Of a stretch of 64,000 bases of DNA, positions 8,101-14,264 are shown piece by piece. The first letter of the stretch is position 1. The number at the start of each line of letters is the position of its first letter. A model generated the notes under the pieces. The model searched no databases. It was not told the DNA's origin and worked only from the letters and a program-made list of their open reading frames with translations. The stretch comes from a virus: positions 1-64,000 of the IMG/VR virus record IMGVR_UViG_3300037104_000892; one strand, written 5' to 3'. The position numbers and the translations under genes were made by a program.

Positions 8101-8116
8101 GACGGATTATTTTTAG

Positions 8117-8190
8117 TGACTCCATTGAGAATCAAACTCAAATCGTGAATTTAGGAAATTCACATTCTATTCATTTAAACTATGAAGTCA
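8117..8190 (-). tRNA. tRNA-Arg(CCT)
   Basis: A seven-pair acceptor TGACTTC/GGAGTCA, a weak but pairing D-stem, anticodon loop TTCCTAA and T-loop TTTGATT. Confidence 0.85.
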
Positions 8191-8199
8191 AATTTTAGA

Positions 8200-8273
8200 A
8201 CCCCGGAAGGGAGTCGAACCCTCATCGTTCCATTACACTACTACGCCTTAGAAGGGCGTTGTGATACCGGGGC
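8200..8273 (-). tRNA. tRNA-Arg(TCT), D-arm displaced
   Basis: Acceptor GCCCCGG/CCGGGGT, anticodon loop CTTCTAA and T-loop TTCGACT are normal. The 5' side between acceptor and anticodon arm is only about six bases (TATCAC). A D-arm-like AGTGTAATGGA lies after the anticodon arm instead. Confidence 0.7.
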
Positions 8274-8388
8274 GTATAGTATCATTTATGATCCTTGTGA
8301 ATCATATGTGAATCACCCGAGTGACACTATGCTGCTCGGGACAGTTTGTGTATCATATGTGATACATTGTGTGTGAATAATACATTAG

Positions 8389-8464
8389 AACGCCTGAAGG
8401 GATTCGAACCCTCATGTGTCCAATTACACTTCTCCTCGTTCGTAGCGAGGCGTGATACAAGCGC
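8389..8464 (-). tRNA. tRNA-Arg(ACG), D-arm displaced
   Basis: Acceptor GCGCTTG/CAGGCGT, anticodon arm CCTCG-CTACGAA-CGAGG and T-loop TTCGAAT. As in its neighbour, only TATCACG separates acceptor from anticodon arm. A GTGT-AATTGG-ACAC hairpin sits in the variable position. Confidence 0.7.
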
Positions 8465-8507
8465 ATTTTCTTTTAAAACATTTTTTTCTTATCATGTAGT
8501 TTTTATT

Positions 8508-8536
8508 TTATATGCATAAAAAGTACAAAAGTTTCA
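8508..8536 (-). promoter_or_regulatory. Class II promoter
   Basis: GAAACTTTTGTAC, spacer, TATATAA on the minus strand. It would drive the three Arg tRNAs to its left. Confidence 0.55.
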
Positions 8537-8561
8537 TCCTGTGCAATATTGAACTATAATT

Positions 8562-8636
8562 GGGTGAAATTTGGGATTCGAACCCAAGCTTTATGTTCCA
8601 CAGACATACGTGCTAACCGCTAACACTAAAATCACC
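8562..8636 (-). tRNA. tRNA-His(GTG)
   Basis: Anticodon loop CTGTGGA, T-loop TTCGAAT and discriminator C73, as expected for His. Two acceptor mismatches. Confidence 0.85.
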
Positions 8637-8642
8637 ATGTTA

Positions 8643-8705
8643 AGAATAAAAGTGTACTTCGTTATACTAGAAACTCTGTGGGTATGACCACAACTTCTTT
8701 TATTC
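8643..8705 (-). ncRNA. Stem-closed spacer RNA between two tRNA-His genes
   Basis: A perfect 10-bp outer stem, AGAATAAAAG with CTTTTATTCT, encloses a TGTGG/CCACA hairpin. No coding potential. One of several such spacer elements in the array. Confidence 0.4.
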
Positions 8706-8711
8706 TTGAGT

Positions 8712-8798
8712 GGGTGTACGAAGGGACTCGAACCCTCACCTACATGTTTCACAGACATGCACTCTCCGCCTTTCAGCACCAATTAAGCTACGTACACC
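8712..8798 (-). tRNA. tRNA-His(GTG) with enlarged D-loop
   Basis: Acceptor GGTGTAC/GTACACC, anticodon loop CTGTGAA, discriminator C73. The D-region carries about 12 extra bases (GCTGAAAGGCGG) compared with a normal D-arm. Confidence 0.8.
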
Positions 8799-8801
8799 AT
8801 T

Positions 8802-8933
8802 TCAATTTTTAATCAATTGTATTAAGCGCCTTATTCCTAATATTGCAATTATAAAACCTATTATTGCTACTAATTTTATGGGCATTATCATAAATGATAT
8901 AAAACTTAATACAAATAAACTAATTTTCATCAT
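8802..8933 (-). CDS. Small membrane protein (43 aa)
   Basis: Starts with MMKISLFVLSFISF and is almost wholly hydrophobic, with two likely membrane spans and a basic end. It directly follows the gene at 8935 in a small two-gene unit. Function unknown. Confidence 0.5.
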   Translation of the reverse strand: MMKISLFVLSFISFMIMPIKLVAIIGFIIAILGIRRLIQLIKN

Positions 8934-8934
8934 T

Positions 8935-9123
8935 TCATTTTTTCAAAAAACGTATTTTAACAGAATTAACTTCTCCTGTTGAAGGGTCGGGCACACTTGA
9001 AATATAGAAGAATGCCTCTTCCTTATTAATAGTCTCAAATACTTGACTATTTTCCATGTTGATAATTACTTGACCATTTATTTCTACAGCTGCTTTAACC
9101 TTTTCGTTTTGTTTGACTTCCAT
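8935..9123 (-). CDS. Hypothetical beta-rich protein
   Basis: 62 residues, alternating polar and hydrophobic as in a small beta-barrel; ends in KIRFLKK. No known family. Confidence 0.45.
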   Translation of the reverse strand: MEVKQNEKVKAAVEINGQVIINMENSQVFETINKEEAFFYISSVPDPSTGEVNSVKIRFLKK

Positions 9124-9161
9124 TTTTAATTCTTATATGTATCTTCATTAAAAAAGATTTG

Positions 9162-9245
9162 TACCGTCGACAGGTTTCGAACCTGTGAGGCTGTAAAAGC
9201 CAAGGGATATGAGCCCTCCCCAATTGACCACTCTGGCACGACGAT
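9162..9245 (-). tRNA. Class II-shaped tRNA with CAT anticodon
   Basis: Acceptor ATCGTCG/CGACGGT, anticodon loop CTCATAT, T-loop TTCGAAA. A long variable arm (GGCT-TTTAC-AGCC) is present, which normally marks Leu, Ser or Tyr, so identity (Met or Ile) is uncertain. Confidence 0.7.
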
Positions 9246-9251
9246 ATTAGT

Positions 9252-9322
9252 AGCGGACACCGGTACTGCCCCGGCAACTTTGGGTTATGAGCCCAATGAG
9301 ATGACTAGTTTCTCTAATCCGC
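9252..9322 (-). tRNA. tRNA-Met(CAT) with atypical T-loop
   Basis: Anticodon loop CTCATAA. The T-loop is GGCAGTA rather than TTCnAnn, and the D-loop lacks the usual GG. Confidence 0.7.
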
Positions 9323-9326
9323 AATG

Positions 9327-9402
9327 TGCTCTCTGAGGGAGTCGAACCCTCGATCTTATGGATGTAGGCCATACGCTTTAAAACCAACTAAGCGAAGAGA
9401 GC
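9327..9402 (-). tRNA. tRNA-Val(TAC)
   Basis: A canonical cloverleaf with acceptor GCTCTCT/AGAGAGC, anticodon loop CCTACAT and T-loop TTCGACT. Confidence 0.92.
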
Positions 9403-9499
9403 ATTTTTAGATAAGTAGACAAACCTGGGATGACTATCTGCAGATGTAGCAGGGCCGTATATGTCCTTTAGGCTCGAAAAGGAACTTATCTAAAAATTG
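9403..9499 (-). ncRNA. tRNA-like spacer RNA with long closing stem
   Basis: TTTTAGATAAGT pairs with ACTTATCTAAAA (12 bp). A hairpin TCCTT...AAGGA whose loop begins TTCGAGC lies near the 5' side. It is not a standard cloverleaf. Confidence 0.45.
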
Positions 9500-9572
9500 T
9501 GGGCAATGAAGAATTCGAATCTTCATTACAGGTGTATCAGACCTGCGTCCTTACCGGTTAGACGAAATGCCC
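9500..9572 (-). tRNA. tRNA-Ile(GAT)
   Basis: Acceptor GGGCATT with ATTGCCC (one mismatch), anticodon loop CTGATAC, T-loop TTCGAAT. Confidence 0.9.
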
Positions 9573-9583
9573 AAATTGTTTTG

Positions 9584-9731
9584 CGGGGGCAGAGGGATTC
9601 GAACCCACGACCTAGTGATTAGCAGATGAAGAGGATTTCGATTCCTTTAACTTCATAAGACTTCATCTATAGTGTTTTTAGATACTTCTATCTTGTACAG
9701 TCACTTGCTCTACGCGCTGAGCTATACCCCC
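9584..9731 (-). tRNA. tRNA with 75-nt insertion in the anticodon loop (probably Asn)
   Basis: Acceptor GGGGGTA/TGCCCCC, D-arm GCTCAGCGCGTAGAGC, anticodon stem AGTGA/TCACT and T-loop TTCGAAT are all sound. The anticodon loop is 82 bases instead of 7. Removing 75 bases can leave CTGTTAA (Asn); Ser(GCT) and Tyr(GTA) are also possible readings. The insert is itself structured: AGATGAAG pairs with CTTCATCT and encloses a T-arm-like AGGA-ATCGAAA-TCCT. Confidence 0.75.
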
Positions 9732-9738
9732 TAATTTG

Positions 9739-9816
9739 CGTTCCCGGTAGGATTCGAACCTACATCTTCATCCGGTTAACGGCCGGGCGTCTGACCAATT
9801 ATAGTACGACAGGAAC
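9739..9816 (-). tRNA. tRNA-Asn(GTT)
   Basis: Acceptor GTTCCTG/CGGGAAC, loop CCGTTAA (C at position 33, unusual), T-loop TTCGAAT. The D-stem is irregular. Confidence 0.75.
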
Positions 9817-9826
9817 ATTATCTGAG

Positions 9827-9920
9827 AAATGTGAGAAGAGTATTTGTATACTAAGCAATGCGCTTGGTACAGGATTCGAACCTGTGATTAACCAACGATG
9901 TAACTCTTCTGCTTACTACA
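9827..9920 (-). ncRNA. Structured RNA with tRNA parts, possibly permuted
   Basis: Holds a perfect T-arm (ACAGG-TTCGAAT-CCTGT) followed by ACCAAGC. The matching acceptor half GCTTAGT lies downstream, not upstream, and CTCTTCT pairs with an upstream AGAAGAG. It also starts with the recurrent GTAAG...GAGTTAC hairpin seen in other RNAs here. It could be a circularly permuted tRNA gene or a distinct small RNA. Confidence 0.45.
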
Positions 9921-9925
9921 GATTG

Positions 9926-9998
9926 CGGTGTGTACGGGGATCGAACCCGTGAGCTCCTGAGTGACAGTCAGGAATGATAACCACTTCACTAACACACC
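9926..9998 (-). tRNA. tRNA-Asp(GTC)
   Basis: Acceptor GGTGTGT/ACACACC, anticodon loop CTGTCAC, T-loop TTCGATC, discriminator G73. Confidence 0.9.
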
Positions 9999-10002
9999 AT
10001 TT

Positions 10003-10086
10003 AATCTATCTACTGCACTGGCATGCAGCCTTCCCAGTGCCAGCCGAGAGATGTACTCCAGACCATTCGTCCTTCATACATCTTGG
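10003..10086 (-). ncRNA. Structured spacer RNA
   Basis: Stems TAATC/GATTA (closing), GATGTA/TACATC and GCACTGG/CCAGTGC. No T-loop, so not a tRNA. Confidence 0.35.
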
Positions 10087-10091
10087 ATTAG

Positions 10092-10166
10092 TGCCCCTAA
10101 AGGGATTCGAACCCTTAACCTTCTCCTTAAGAGGGAGTAGCGCTTATCCAGTTGCGCCATAGAGGC
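10092..10166 (-). tRNA. tRNA-Lys(CTT)
   Basis: Acceptor GCCTCTA/TAGGGGC, D-arm GCGC...GCGC, anticodon loop CTCTTAA, T-loop TTCGAAT. Confidence 0.9.
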
Positions 10167-10237
10167 ATATAAATTTTTCTGTTTGAATTCCTATTACTCA
10201 GTTCATTGAAAAATTTTAAAATCGTCTACCCTATCGT

Positions 10238-10293
10238 GCAAATGGAGGTTCTCGATACCCCAGACTAACCAAGTTATTCGTTAGATCATTTGC
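10238..10293 (-). ncRNA. Minimal tRNA-like RNA (acceptor, one arm, T-arm)
   Basis: A 56-nt element: GCAAATG/CATTTGC closing stem, one hairpin CTAAC/GTTAG, then a T-arm GGGGT-ATCGAGA-ACCTC directly joined to the 3' stem strand. It lacks a second arm. The insert in the Asn tRNA has a similar plan. Confidence 0.4.
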
Positions 10294-10298
10294 GTTTG

Positions 10299-10372
10299 TG
10301 GAGAATGAGGAATTCGAATCCTCGACCCCCTGCTTGCAGGGCAGGTGCTCTGGCCATCTGAGCTAATCCCCC
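10299..10372 (-). tRNA. tRNA-Ala(TGC)
   Basis: Acceptor GGGGGAT with ATTCTCC including G3-U70, anticodon loop CCTGCAA, T-loop TTCGAAT. Confidence 0.9.
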
Positions 10373-10455
10373 AAATAAGTAGCAGGAGAGACAATACCTG
10401 CAAGTTTTTATCCAGTCTTCCTGGCGCCATCATTTTTTATTTGTTACTGAATTGG

Positions 10456-10528
10456 CAGGGGTACCAGGATTCGAACCCGGAACTCAGGATTTGGAGTCGC
10501 GCATTTTACCAATTTCTACTATACCCCT
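10456..10528 (-). tRNA. tRNA-Trp(CCA)
   Basis: Acceptor AGGGGTA/TACCCCT, anticodon loop CTCCAAA (anticodon stem with one mismatch), T-loop TTCGAAT, discriminator G73. Confidence 0.85.
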
Positions 10529-10587
10529 ATAGAAAAGGACTATACTTTCATATAGTCCTTTAATCAATTAATTGTTTGAAATTTATT

Positions 10588-10998
10588 TTAAGTAATGTCT
10601 GTAGCCTTTTTAGTTATAACTATTGGCTTTCGTTTTTTCTCGTGATGATGGTGATGATGATGGTGGTGGTGATCGTGATGGTGGTGACCATGATTGTGAT
10701 GATCGTGATGTTCATCATCGTCATCATCTATAATAATTATCACTTCATCTCCGTTTTCATCTTCTTCAATAATTATCACTTCATCTTTGTTTTCATCGTC
10801 TTCAATGATTATCAATTCATCTTCATTTTGATCTTGATGATCGCGTTTCTGATCATCTTCATCAATGATTATCAATTCATCTTCATCATGATTATCTTCA
10901 TCATGATTATCTTCGTTATGATTATTACGATCGTTGTAATTGTTGTAATCATTGTAATCATTTGGATCGTCATATTGACGAGATTGATCTTTTTTCAT
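10588..10998 (-). CDS. Acidic-repeat and polyhistidine protein
   Basis: 136 residues from ATG 10998. The N-terminus is rich in Asn, Asp and Tyr. At least four repeats of the type DELIIIEDDEN or DEVIIIEEDEN follow, then an HHDHHNHGHHHH tract with about ten more His and a basic tail. Such composition suggests metal binding, but no family is recognised. The ATG sits one base after the upstream stop, so it is coupled to the fibronectin-like gene. The DNA repeats (TCATCTTCATCATGAT type) could change length by slippage. Confidence 0.6.
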   Translation of the reverse strand: MKKDQSRQYDDPNDYNDYNNYNDRNNHNEDNHDEDNHDEDELIIIDEDDQKRDHQDQNEDELIIIEDDENKDEVIIIEEDENGDEVIIIIDDDDDEHHDHHNHGHHHHDHHHHHHHHHHEKKRKPIVITKKATDIT

Positions 10999-10999
10999 A

Positions 11000-11332
11000 T
11001 TATACGACGTCTGTAGCTGGAAGAGTTTCAACGACTGGAATAGCTGTAACAACTTCATCTGCAAGAGTAGTGAATGAAAGAATTGCTCCTTCTGCTGTTC
11101 CTAATGAGTTTGTTGCATTTACTTTGAAAAAGTAAACTGTTGTTGCTAGTAAGTCGGTTACTGGTACTGATACAGGTACTACTGCATTTCCTGCAGGTAC
11201 TGGTGTAGCGTCCAATGTTAAAGTTGTTGAATCTAATAAAGCTGCGTCGGTGCCATATACAAATTGTACTGTTGTATCTAAGTTACCTGGGTTTACTGAT
11301 CCGTTTAATGTTGCTCCGTGTAATGTTGCCAT
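11000..11332 (-). CDS. Fibronectin type III-like domain protein, possible decoration protein
   Basis: 110 residues from ATG 11332; the longer frame would begin in AT-rich leader. Beta-sandwich signature: GSVNPGNLDTTVQFVYG, later YFFKVNATNSLGTAEG and FTT. Small Ig/FN3-like proteins often decorate phage capsids or tails by weak carbohydrate binding (Hoc type). A repeated TGAATATA-type late promoter lies upstream. Good confidence in the fold, low in the role. Confidence 0.6.
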   Translation of the reverse strand: MATLHGATLNGSVNPGNLDTTVQFVYGTDAALLDSTTLTLDATPVPAGNAVVPVSVPVTDLLATTVYFFKVNATNSLGTAEGAILSFTTLADEVVTAIPVVETLPATDVV

Positions 11333-11436
11333 AATATAATTATTTATTTTTTGTTGTATATTCAAATATTCGAATACATAATATATATTCACGAAAATAT
11401 TTCATATATAGCCTGTGAGTGTACTGAAAATTATTG

Positions 11437-11510
11437 CGGTCCATAGGGGTTACGATCCCCTCTTTTACCTGGGTGACAGCCAGGTTCCCATCCATAGGGC
11501 CCAATGAACC
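11437..11510 (-). tRNA. tRNA-Asp(GTC), second copy
   Basis: Acceptor GGTTCAT/ATGGACC, anticodon arm ACCTGG-CTGTCAC-CCAGGT, T-loop ATCGTAA (unusual first base), discriminator G. Confidence 0.75.
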
Positions 11511-11532
11511 ATAAAACAAAGAAAATCGGAAG

Positions 11533-11610
11533 AGGAAACAGCCGGAATTGAACCGGTAATTCAAATTAAAAGTCTGATGCCCCACCATGGGGCGCGAAGT
11601 AACTCTTTCC
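11533..11610 (-). tRNA. tRNA-Lys(TTT) with odd D-region
   Basis: Anticodon loop CTTTTAA, T-loop TTCAATT, acceptor GGAAAGA/TGTTTCC with one mismatch. The D-region has GCCCC-ATGGT-GGGGC preceded by extra bases. Confidence 0.75.
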
Positions 11611-11626
11611 TTCACTATTGTTTTGT

Positions 11627-11706
11627 GCAGGTAGGGGGAATCGAACCCCCATCCTCAGTTTGGAAGACTGAAACACTTTGCGTTATGCCCGTTGTGCTAT
11701 ACCTGC
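11627..11706 (-). tRNA. tRNA-Gly(TCC) with long D-loop
   Basis: Acceptor GCAGGTA/TACCTGC, anticodon loop CTTCCAA, T-loop TTCGATT. The D-loop is about 17 bases. Confidence 0.85.
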
Positions 11707-11789
11707 ATTTTAAATTTCTATGATGCTTCAGTCTGAAGTCCTATGAAATTTTAACAGTCTCATAACCGATTTGATTTAAATCAGCAGGG

Positions 11790-11863
11790 TGGATACATAC
11801 GGGCCTCGAACCCGTGACTCCTGGGTGCAAACCAAGTGTGTTAGCCATCTATACCAATGACCC
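11790..11863 (-). tRNA. tRNA-Ala(TGC)-like, imperfect acceptor
   Basis: Good T-arm ACGGG-TTCGAGG-CCCGT and anticodon arm CTTGG-TTTGCAC-CCAGG. The acceptor pairs only partly. Its end overlaps the stop region of the next gene. Confidence 0.6.
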
Positions 11864-12574
11864 ATTTTCGTATTTTTCTAAATCTTTTTTATATACTATT
11901 TCTAAATTTTTTAATGAACTTACAAAATTCTTTTTTTCTTCATCATCTTTTTTCCAAAATCCTTTTATTTCAAAATATTTTTGTAATTTTGGACTCCAAA
12001 AATCCGGTGTATACCAATGAGATTTTCCATTTTTATCAAACCAATTAAATTGGTGTTCTCTATTCCATATAGAAGGTTTAATCCAATTTTCATCAAGTTT
12101 GTTTAAAATTTTTGTAAAACGTAATTCATAAGAACCTTGAATTTTTATTATATCGCCATTAAGTTTTTCTACTTCGTACCAAGAACATCTTCCTCCTTTA
12201 TTATTTAAAGATATTTTTTTCTTTGCTTCTTCAGATTGTGTTTTTCCTGTCATTCCTGAAGTACATCTGGAATGTTCAGAGTAATATATTTCTAATGTTT
12301 TTAAAAATCTTTGTGACAATATTTCTATATTCAATCTATTGTTATATGTAACTGAACAAGAACATGAACAAAATTTTTGAAATCTTTTTTTTGTAGAAAA
12401 TTTAAATTTACATTCTAAACATATTTTTTGAATAAGTGGTTTTCTTATTTTTTCATTTATTTCTTTTCTTTTTGCTTTTGTGCTAAATCCTCTTGCACAT
12501 TTTGAAGAACAAAATCTTCCAGAAGCATAATTTCCTTCATGTTCTTTTCCACAATTTTCACAAACTTTCATCAT
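11849..12574 (-). CDS. Homing endonuclease, Zn ribbon plus TnsA-like nuclease
   Basis: 241 residues (or 240 from the second Met). N-terminal Zn ribbons (CENCGKEH, RFCSSKCARGFSTKAKRKE, then CLECKF), a NUMOD-like middle, and a C-terminal PD-(D/E)XK core with WYTPDFWS and YFEIKGFW. The stop codon lies inside the tRNA at 11790. A class II promoter lies upstream. Shares the SGRFC...ARGFSTKAKRKE block with the genes at 44873, 47787 and 49653. Confidence 0.85.
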   Translation of the reverse strand: MMKVCENCGKEHEGNYASGRFCSSKCARGFSTKAKRKEINEKIRKPLIQKICLECKFKFSTKKRFQKFCSCSCSVTYNNRLNIEILSQRFLKTLEIYYSEHSRCTSGMTGKTQSEEAKKKISLNNKGGRCSWYEVEKLNGDIIKIQGSYELRFTKILNKLDENWIKPSIWNREHQFNWFDKNGKSHWYTPDFWSPKLQKYFEIKGFWKKDDEEKKNFVSSLKNLEIVYKKDLEKYENGSLV

Positions 12575-12582
12575 TTAATTAT

Positions 12583-12612
12583 TATATGCATAAACAAGAT
12601 AAAAGTTTTGAA
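12583..12612 (-). promoter_or_regulatory. Class II promoter
   Basis: CAAAACTTTTATC, spacer, CATATAATAA on the minus strand, just upstream of the homing gene. Confidence 0.55.
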
Positions 12613-12668
12613 CTTATTCTTTTTGATTAGAATACTTAATAGTAACTCGTTGTTTTACTACAGTTTAG

Positions 12669-12740
12669 TGACCCCGGTGGGACTCGAACCCACATCTTCG
12701 GATTAAAAGTCCGAGGCGATTCCAATTTTGCTACAAGGTC
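12669..12740 (-). tRNA. tRNA-Lys(TTT)
   Basis: Acceptor GACCTTG/CGGGGTC, anticodon arm TCGGA-CTTTTAA-TCCGA, T-loop TTCGAGT. Confidence 0.9.
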
Positions 12741-12837
12741 AAATCATGATCATTGGACTTTAACCAATACTTCAGATGCGGATTTATGCTTTCGCTACCC
12801 TATGTCTGCGTTCTCATTAAACTATTTCATAATTATG

Positions 12838-12965
12838 TGGCGGGAAGAGTTGGATTTTCACCTCCAACTTTCAATTTATGAGATTGACATTCGATGTAAT
12901 TCTGATCATCACTACATTGCTGAGAAATTCGAAAAGAATATTGTTTTTGAATTTTCTCGCCATTA
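12838..12965 (-). ncRNA. Large tRNA-like RNA
   Basis: Ends pair as GGCG/CGCC and the 3' side has a T-arm-like AGTTGG...CCAACT with a TGAAAAT loop. Inside, GAGAAATTC-type and ATGTA/TACAT hairpins replace a cloverleaf. It may be an interrupted or decayed class II tRNA. Confidence 0.35.
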
Positions 12966-12966
12966 T

Positions 12967-13043
12967 GTCCCTCCGGTGGGATTCGAACCCACAACCTTCT
13001 CCTTAAAGGGGAGTAGCTCTGCGCAATTGGAGCTACGAAGGGA
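12967..13043 (-). tRNA. tRNA-Lys(TTT)-like
   Basis: Acceptor TCCCTTC/GGAGGGA, D-arm AGCT...AGCT, loop CCTTTAA (C33 instead of T), T-loop TTCGAAT. Confidence 0.75.
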
Positions 13044-13090
13044 AATTATCAACATGTCAAAGATCGTTATTCTTTTAAAGTAGGATGCTG

Positions 13091-13648
13091 CTAACTGGCT
13101 TTATACATTTTGCATTTTTTTCCATGCCAGTGATAATAATTCCCTAAATTAAAAATTTTATGACAGTATTCACATTCAATATTAATACTGTTAATTTTTG
13201 GAGATTTTCCTTTTTTTATTTTACTTAAAATATCTAAAGTATTTTTATCATATACATTTATTTTTCCTTTATTCCATGGAATTTTGCCACTCATTTTTTC
13301 CTTTGTTTCTTCAGATACAGGAGTTGTTTTAATTAATTCTATAGCATATGAATAATCTCTTGATGATTTAATATGATTTCCGTTTTTACAATATGTAATT
13401 CTATGAAAAGCATATGCTATTTTTCTGTTTCCTTTGTAAATGTACGTTAACAATTTATGACAAATAAAATGTTCTCTTGCTGTTAATAAAATTTTATTAC
13501 TTGTATCATTATTTCCGCCTAAACATTTTGGAAGTATGTGATGATCTTCGTAATAAAAGTAAGAAGGATTATTTTTATTTCTTATTTTTTTTCTATTTTC
13601 TAGTTTTGCATTTTTAATTATACTGTCATATATTTTCTGATGATCCAT
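13091..13648 (-). CDS. HNH homing endonuclease
   Basis: 185 residues. The HNH core is YEDHHILPKCLGG with LLTAREHFICHKLL (residues about 30-70). A NUMOD-like basic stretch and a C-terminal CEYCHK zinc knuckle follow. The DHHILPKC and HF.CHKL pattern recurs in the genes at 24209, 38009 and 41380. Free-standing, between a tRNA and a terminator. Confidence 0.88.
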   Translation of the reverse strand: MDHQKIYDSIIKNAKLENRKKIRNKNNPSYFYYEDHHILPKCLGGNNDTSNKILLTAREHFICHKLLTYIYKGNRKIAYAFHRITYCKNGNHIKSSRDYSYAIELIKTTPVSEETKEKMSGKIPWNKGKINVYDKNTLDILSKIKKGKSPKINSINIECEYCHKIFNLGNYYHWHGKKCKMYKAS

Positions 13649-13673
13649 TTTTATGTTTTAAAAATTTATTCAT

Positions 13674-13712
13674 AAAAAAAGCGGGTAACTTGTTAAAGGT
13701 CGCCCGCTTTTC
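13674..13712. terminator. Rho-independent terminator
   Basis: AAAAGCGGG pairs with CCCGCTTTT, followed by a T run on the minus strand. It ends the small transcript from 13732-13836. Confidence 0.75.
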
Positions 13713-13731
13713 TATATATTGTGGTGTATTA

Positions 13732-13836
13732 TCAATCGATTATATCATGATATGCGAGCGTAAGTTTTCCTCTAATGCCTTTATCATTGGCATTCCATTT
13801 ATTATCCACGTTCATATGTCGCGCTGTGCGTATCAT
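13732..13836 (-). CDS. Small protein (34 aa) with its own promoter and terminator
   Basis: Starts MIRTARHMNVDNKW and ends HDIID. A class II promoter lies about 40 bases upstream and a terminator 20 bases downstream, so this is a discrete transcript. It may instead be a small RNA. No family recognised. Confidence 0.4.
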   Translation of the reverse strand: MIRTARHMNVDNKWNANDKGIRGKLTLAYHDIID

Positions 13837-13877
13837 TTGTTTTTGCGTTTTCAAAATTATTGTTTGTTTATTCTTTT

Positions 13878-13903
13878 ATTATATATTATGACAAAAGTTT
13901 TCG
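13878..13903 (-). promoter_or_regulatory. Class II promoter
   Basis: GAAAACTTTTGTC, spacer, TATATAATAA on the minus strand, upstream of the 34-codon gene. Confidence 0.6.
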
Positions 13904-13951
13904 ATTTTGCCACTTATTGTTTAAAAAAGATTCCGTAGGTTATCGCCAACA

Positions 13952-14170
13952 TTACTTGGTGTCATCAGCCTCTTTTTCGCCGGAATCAATATTGTTTTGT
14001 TCTTTTCTTTTTAATGCTTCTACTTTGTTATAAATTTCTTTACAATCATCGTTGCAAATATTCCACCAAAGTGCTCCACCCATTTGATCTCGAATACTTA
14101 AAGCTTTTTGTAAAAACTTTTCGCCTTCTTCAACTGTATCAAATTTTAAAAAATCGTGAAGGTTGTTCAT
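13952..14170 (-). CDS. Hypothetical protein
   Basis: 72 residues, mostly helical with a charged C-terminal tail; contains WWNICNDDCKEIYN. Has its own class I promoter. Function unknown. Confidence 0.5.
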   Translation of the reverse strand: MNNLHDFLKFDTVEEGEKFLQKALSIRDQMGGALWWNICNDDCKEIYNKVEALKRKEQNNIDSGEKEADDTK

Positions 14171-14190
14171 TCTGTTAAAGTTTTAATTAA

Positions 14191-14230
14191 GACAAATATA
14201 ATCAAAATACTTGAATAAAAAAAATATTTT
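14191..14230 (-). promoter_or_regulatory. Class I promoter
   Basis: AAATATTTTTTTTATTCAAG then TTGATTATATTTG on the minus strand, upstream of the gene at 13952. Confidence 0.6.
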
Positions 14231-14264
14231 AACACTTATTTTCAAATTATTTTTAGGCAAATTC

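Noticed and set aside
8274-8388. Attachment site or repeat array between the Arg tRNAs
   Set aside because: The GTATCA/TGATAC and CCCGAG/CTCGGG hairpins look like spacer structure; no second copy was seen elsewhere.
9584-9731. Group I intron in the tRNA
   Set aside because: At 75 nt the insert is far below the size of a group I core and lacks P, Q, R and S elements.
10576-11016. Plus-strand frame of 146 codons
   Set aside because: It is the antisense of the His/Asp-rich gene; its hydrophobic repeats are the mirror of the acidic repeats.
11340-11615. Open frame of 91 codons
   Set aside because: It lies across two tRNA genes and promoter sequence; the product has no coherent composition.
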